Assembly (NCBI RefSeq): GCF_019972155.1
Contig: NZ_BOVL01000008.1
Location: 294,907 to 358,906, forward strand
Direction: 5' to 3'
Source: Bradyrhizobium sp. RD5-C2
GTDB lineage: Bacteria; Pseudomonadota; Alphaproteobacteria; Rhizobiales; Xanthobacteraceae
DNA length: 64,000 bases
Part shown: positions 60,546-64,000 of the stretch, piece by piece
Layout of the letters: each line of letters begins with the position of its first letter
How positions within the stretch are numbered: the first letter of the stretch is position 1
Notes under the pieces: generated by a model
What the model saw: the letters and a program-made list of their open reading frames with translations, nothing else
Databases searched by the model: none
Told to the model about the DNA's origin: nothing
Made by a program: the position numbers and the translations under genes

Positions 60546-61694
60546 ATGCCGAGCGTACCCAAACAACCGGATCCGACCCGGGTTCGCGTGCTCGACCTGC
60601 TGCGGCTCGCCGCGGTCGGGGCCGTGATCCTGTACCATTACGGCTTCTGGGGCACGGCATCGCACGGCGTTCAGAAGGTGGCGTTGCCGTACCTCGCACC
60701 GGTCGCGCAGTACGGCTTCCTCGGCGTCCCCGTGTTCTTCGCGATCTCCGGCTTCGTCATCGCCTACTCGGCCGAAGGCCGCACGCCGATCGGATTTGCG
60801 ATCGCCCGCTTCAGCCGGATCTATCCGACCTTCGTCATCTGCATGACGCTGACCTTCCTCACGACGCTGCTGCTGGGCCAGGTGTATTTCCACGTGACGT
60901 GGAGCCAATGGCTGGCAAACCTGGTCATCGCCGCGCCGATGCTCGGTCAGCCCTACATGGACGACGCCTACTGGTCGCTAGTGATCGAGGTCGTGTTCTA
61001 CGTCTGGGTCGCACTGTTCCTGGCCTGGGGCATTTTCCCGCGGAAGATCGACACCATCATTCTGGCGTGGATCGCCATCACCTTCGTCAACGAGCTGACG
61101 CTGGACGTTCCGCTGTTCGAGAAGCTGTTCATGGCCGACGACAGCGGCTTCTTCGCCGTCGGGCTCTTGATCTACGAGCATTATCGCGGACGGCGCGACA
61201 CCAGGCTCTACAGCCTGCTGACGCTGGCGATGGGCACCGCGACGTTCCAGGCCGTGCATAAGCTGGAACGGCTCGGCGTCCACACCCATGGCAGCTTCGA
61301 TCCGCGCGTCGTGACCGCGATCTGCATCGTCTCGCTCGGCATCGTGTTCGCCGCGACCCGGATCAAGTCGGTGCCGCTGCCGGACGGCGTCGTGAGGGCC
61401 GTCGGCGGCATCACCTATCCGCTCTATCTGCTGCACCTGCAACTCGGCTACGTGATCCTCCTCCTGATGACGCCAACGCCGGACGCGGTTTCGACCGCGC
61501 TCGTGGTGGCAGGCATGGTGGCGCTGGCATGGTTCGTCTGGCGCTTCCTCGAAGGCCCGGCGCATTATCTCGTCAGGAACAGACTCACGATGCTGGCGTC
61601 ACGGCACGGATGGCCGTCGCGCATTCGCGACGCAAGGATCGATCCGGGCCACATCGCCGCCCCGGTCGAGGCCGGGCAAATCGCCAATCACTGA
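60546..61694 (+). CDS. Acyltransferase family protein (OafA/YrhL-like)
   Basis: A 382-residue membrane O-acyltransferase of the acyltransferase 3 family with about ten helices. The N-terminal segment RVLDLLRLAAVGAVILYHYGFWG carries the usual R-x-L-D-x-x-R and a catalytic-type His, and later GVPVFFAISGFVIAYSAE and FAIARFSRIYPTF. Such enzymes add acetyl or succinyl groups to cell-surface glycans. The last seven bases overlap the convergent gene at 61688. The two genes on the opposite strand (acetyltransferase-like and OpgC) are also glycan-related. Confidence 0.9.
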   Translation: MPSVPKQPDPTRVRVLDLLRLAAVGAVILYHYGFWGTASHGVQKVALPYLAPVAQYGFLGVPVFFAISGFVIAYSAEGRTPIGFAIARFSRIYPTFVICMTLTFLTTLLLGQVYFHVTWSQWLANLVIAAPMLGQPYMDDAYWSLVIEVVFYVWVALFLAWGIFPRKIDTIILAWIAITFVNELTLDVPLFEKLFMADDSGFFAVGLLIYEHYRGRRDTRLYSLLTLAMGTATFQAVHKLERLGVHTHGSFDPRVVTAICIVSLGIVFAATRIKSVPLPDGVVRAVGGITYPLYLLHLQLGYVILLLMTPTPDAVSTALVVAGMVALAWFVWRFLEGPAHYLVRNRLTMLASRHGWPSRIRDARIDPGHIAAPVEAGQIANH

Positions 61695-62392
61695 TTGCAC
61701 CGAGACCAGCGATTGCGCGCCCATCCGGCGCAGAACACGGCATCAGCGCTACCGGGAATGGTCTGCGCGAACCACCGGTCGACATCCGGCGAGGTTTGCG
61801 TCCGCGGCTCATCGCGATAGCGAAGCTGGCCATAGGCGCCCCGCATCGCCATCGTCGCCTTCTCGATGGCCTGACGAGGGTACAGGGTTGCCGCCAGGCT
61901 GAGACAAAGCTCGTCGAGATCGCTCGCGTGTATCTCGCCCGGAATGGCCGGCACGACGCTTCGACATTGCGCGCGACCCAAGACGTAGATGACCGGATTT
62001 CGCGTCCGCCAGCACAGGCAGAATTCTGCCGGCGCCGCCGGACTACCGAACTCCGCCGTCATGGCCGTATCGAACATCCGCTTGAAGAAGCCGCTGCCCC
62101 GATAGCTGTCTCTGACTGCGGTGCCCGAAAGATAGATCACCGAGGTGCCGGCAACAGCCAGGCGCTGAACGATCATGTAAGCCACGCATGCGCCGCCGTG
62201 GTGGAGCAGGACAATGCCGTGGTCGGCCTTGAACGGTGAGTGCTGGCGCGACCAGAATCTTTCCTCCGCCAGCCAGTTCGTGTCGATGATGCTGCTGATG
62301 TCGTCGAGCACGGCATCGCGGCGATGCTCCGGGACATCAGAGGCGATTTGAAACAGCTCGCTGGTAACAGCCCCAGGCGGCGTCGCGATCAA
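61688..62392 (-). CDS. Putative acetyltransferase, GNAT-like, next to OpgC
   Basis: A 234-residue protein that looks like a degenerate GNAT fold: HGIVLLHHGGACVAYMIVQRL, SVIYLSGTAVRDSYRGSGFFKRMFDTAM (R-x-x-G-x-G-like loop around residue 115) and EFCLCWRTRNPVIYVLGR. TTG at 62392 is used as start because AAGGAG lies just upstream and it overlaps the OpgC stop by four bases (TTGA), so the two are translationally coupled. No closer family is recognised. It probably modifies the same glycan or lipid as OpgC. Confidence 0.65.
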   Translation of the reverse strand: MIATPPGAVTSELFQIASDVPEHRRDAVLDDISSIIDTNWLAEERFWSRQHSPFKADHGIVLLHHGGACVAYMIVQRLAVAGTSVIYLSGTAVRDSYRGSGFFKRMFDTAMTAEFGSPAAPAEFCLCWRTRNPVIYVLGRAQCRSVVPAIPGEIHASDLDELCLSLAATLYPRQAIEKATMAMRGAYGQLRYRDEPRTQTSPDVDRWFAQTIPGSADAVFCAGWARNRWSRCNQ

Positions 62393-63600
62393 GGCAGCTC
62401 CTTGTTGCTTATTAATCCAGTTCGGTCGGCAATCTTCCGTCGAAGCTCTGCATGTGTCACATCGACGAACAAATTCGGAATGTTGTCGGCGCGATGCAAC
62501 AGCCATGCCGCGACGACCATGATCGCAATTCCGGCCGCGCTCACCACGAGCTGTGCGATGACCGCGCCGCTGTATTGGGTCAAGACCCAATGGGCGGAGA
62601 ACGAAAGCAAGACCCCGAGGCAAAAGATCGGAAGCGAATGCTCGCCGCACAAGGTCAGTGGACGCAATGATCGGGATTTCAGCGGCGGCCAGTCCCGCGG
62701 AATCAGGCCATGGACAACGACCGCGAGCGCGAGAAAGTGGGTCAAGCGCAACATATCCAGGTCCGTTTTGTCGATCGGGTAGATGAACTTCATCATCCAT
62801 CCCGGTATGAACGTCTCCAGCGCATGGAAATGCCAAGTCATCACGATCAGGAACGAAAAGATCAGCCACGCAATCGCGACCGCTGCGACGATCCGCGACT
62901 GGATCAGTCTGGAGATCTGAGACAATGCGCCCATCCCACACCACTGGCCGAATACAAAGAGCAACTGCCAGCAAAATGGATTGAAGTACCACGTTGTGCC
63001 CGGTGGATAGGAGGCGATGTTCCAATCAAACCATCGCGCCAGCACGTAGAGAACAATCGAGGCCAGCAAGGTGAGATTGGGGCGACGCACCAAGCCCCAG
63101 ATGACCAGTGGGGCCGCGAGCAGCAAGACAATGAACAGCGGCAGCACGTCGAGATCCACGGGCTTGTATCGCAGGGTGAGCGCCTGCCCGATCAGGATAT
63201 CCGGATGCTGGAGAAAATTGAAAACGTTGAATTCGTTCTCATACATCGGATTGTCGAGCCGTCGGGAGGTTCTCGCGACCTGGGCCGTGAAGATCAGGAA
63301 CAGCATGATATGCGCCGCGTAGATATGCGCGGCCCGCGTCCACAGCCGCTTCGCTGCAGACAGCAGGAATCCTGAAGCGATGATTGGGCCGTAGATGAAG
63401 CCGGCAAGGTAACCCGAGATGAAAACGAAGAACTCCGCAGCGTCACTGAAGCCGTAGTTGCGCAGCGTTATCCAGCCGATGGCTCCATCATTGGGGATGT
63501 GATCCAGAAATATCATCCACAACCCGAGCCCTCTGAACAGGTCGAGCCGAACATCGCGTTCGATGGTTTCCTCGATCTGGTTCGCGTGGTGGAGCTCCAT
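62389..63600 (-). CDS. OpgC family membrane protein
   Basis: A 403-residue membrane protein with about ten helices, of the OpgC-domain family (periplasmic glucan succinyl/acyl modification): RDVRLDLFRGLGLWMIFLDHIP (about 15-36), NYGFSDAAEFFVFISGYLAG, then a tail ending GEHSLPIFCLGVLLSFSAHW. The R-x-D-x-F-R-G motif and the FISGY motif are characteristic. It adds succinyl-type groups to osmoregulated glucans in related bacteria. The ATG at 63600 follows GAGGGTCGTCCG. It overlaps the coupled gene downstream by four bases. Confidence 0.88.
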   Translation of the reverse strand: MELHHANQIEETIERDVRLDLFRGLGLWMIFLDHIPNDGAIGWITLRNYGFSDAAEFFVFISGYLAGFIYGPIIASGFLLSAAKRLWTRAAHIYAAHIMLFLIFTAQVARTSRRLDNPMYENEFNVFNFLQHPDILIGQALTLRYKPVDLDVLPLFIVLLLAAPLVIWGLVRRPNLTLLASIVLYVLARWFDWNIASYPPGTTWYFNPFCWQLLFVFGQWCGMGALSQISRLIQSRIVAAVAIAWLIFSFLIVMTWHFHALETFIPGWMMKFIYPIDKTDLDMLRLTHFLALAVVVHGLIPRDWPPLKSRSLRPLTLCGEHSLPIFCLGVLLSFSAHWVLTQYSGAVIAQLVVSAAGIAIMVVAAWLLHRADNIPNLFVDVTHAELRRKIADRTGLISNKELP

Positions 63601-63610
63601 CGGACGACCC

Positions 63611-63897
63611 TCACTCGGCTGCTTCTGAGATCGCGATAGCTGCACCCGTCGGAGCCTGAATTCGCGTCGGGCCGGAATGCGTTAGCCGACAGCGAATCCG
63701 GCTCAGCAGGGGAAGATCATTGACATCCTTATACTCTCGCGTGCCATCGCCGTCCAAGTGCCGCTCCCATTCCAGCTCGTGGTGCTGACGAGAGCACGCG
63801 AAGCGGACGGTGAAGGGTCCTGACGCCCTAGAGCGGCGAAACGAAGAGCAAGACTCGGGCGACTCATGTTGCGAGAATGCGAAGATGCGTCCACAGC
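63611..63897 (-). pseudogene. Open frame without start, possible gene remnant or repeat
   Basis: A reading frame of about 95 codons that is open but has no ATG, GTG or TTG start at a sensible position. The text is protein-like in its second half (HHELEWERHLDGDGTREYKD, then VNDLPLLSRIR) and stops ten bases before the opgC ATG. The region may be a decayed gene or a conserved non-coding repeat common to relatives. Low confidence. Confidence 0.3.
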
Positions 63898-63907
63898 CTC
63901 AACTGTC

Positions 63908-63930
63908 ATCGCCCGGCTCGACCGGGCGAT
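63908..63930. repeat. REP-like palindrome, loop CTCGA
   Basis: ATCGCCCGG and CCGGGCGAT flank CTCGA, with GTC before and CCA after. This is the same layout as the elements at 34611 and 34670 (loop CTYGA). Confidence 0.78.
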
Positions 63931-64000
63931 CCAGTACGCCGCGGCTTCCCGGCTCAAGCACAGGCGTCTCTGGAATACCGGATCCCCCCCCCCCGGCGGG
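63931..64000. other. Window end, poly-C run
   Basis: No gene is seen. A run of eleven C residues lies at 63984-63994, close to a TGGAATACCGGATCC stretch that resembles the flanks of REP-like elements in related genomes. The poly-C length may be a sequencing artefact. Confidence 0.4.

Noticed and set aside
63703..63957. 84-codon minus-strand frame near the window end
   Set aside because: Ser/Arg-rich shadow of the start-less frame in the next register and overlapping a REP-like palindrome; no ribosome-binding site.
1..64000. CRISPR array, tRNA genes, integrase or IS elements
   Set aside because: Looked for by eye (regular direct repeats, TPsiC-arm sequence, DDE or Tyr-recombinase motifs); none found, though a weak tRNA could be missed without a program.

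Overview
This is a GC-rich stretch of alphaproteobacterial chromosome, most probably from Bradyrhizobium or a close relative. The pointers are a eukaryotic-type glutamine synthetase (GlnII) with a divergent small DUF2735/GstI-like gene and a sigma-54 promoter, several GrlR-family proteins, dispersed palindromic repeats of a kind common in Bradyrhizobiaceae, and a general mix of small secreted proteins and catabolic enzymes. No rRNA, tRNA, CRISPR array, IS element, phage or conjugation gene was seen. Most of the window is ordinary chromosomal content, densely packed with genes on both strands.

Layout. 1-10.2 kb: redox and catabolic enzymes (a truncated SDR, FMN reductase, azoreductase with divergent LysR regulator, acyl-CoA dehydrogenase, hydrolase, nitroreductase), a chemoreceptor, a PsiF-repeat protein, a PilZ protein and an AraC regulator. 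10.5-17.7 kb: a DUF2336-PilZ-small protein cluster, a metallo-beta-lactamase-fold hydrolase, an HU-like protein, a phosphodiesterase, a hexapeptide acetyltransferase, an ABC-F ATPase and a YdcZ-type permease. 17.7-26.4 kb: two two-domain GrlR-like genes flank a secreted molybdenum hydroxylase operon (an unknown secreted protein, a molybdopterin subunit, a 2Fe-2S subunit and a cytochrome c). The second GrlR-like gene heads an operon with a ModA-like protein that has no signal peptide and a Sel1-repeat protein. 26.5-28.4 kb: the glnII/gstI-like nitrogen locus. 28.4-34.6 kb: mixed small enzymes, including a third, single-domain GrlR-like gene and a DUF2161 nuclease-like protein. 34.7-41.7 kb: a BtuF-like orphan binding protein, an M20 amidohydrolase, a MocR regulator divergent from a PNPOx-fold protein, and a run of tiny secreted proteins ending at creA. 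41.9-51.2 kb: envelope enzymes (L,D-transpeptidase, polysaccharide deacetylase), glutathione peroxidase, DoxX, malic enzyme (maeB) and a large secreted unknown. 51.4-57.7 kb: aspS, selO, a quinone oxidoreductase with its divergent LysR regulator, a 36-residue membrane peptide and a VOC protein. 57.9-63.6 kb: an anion permease, a chromate transporter, and three glycan-modification genes (OafA-like acyltransferase, acetyltransferase-like, OpgC).

The observations most worth following are the family of tandem-fused GrlR-like proteins (three genes in 14 kb, one leading an operon with a cytoplasmic periplasmic-binding-type protein); the glnII locus with a near-consensus sigma-54 promoter and a probable translational inhibitor gene facing away from it; and the pattern that four of the five convergent intergenic gaps longer than 100 bp are filled by palindromic repeat elements of three different families. 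All functional calls come from reading motifs. No database search was run.
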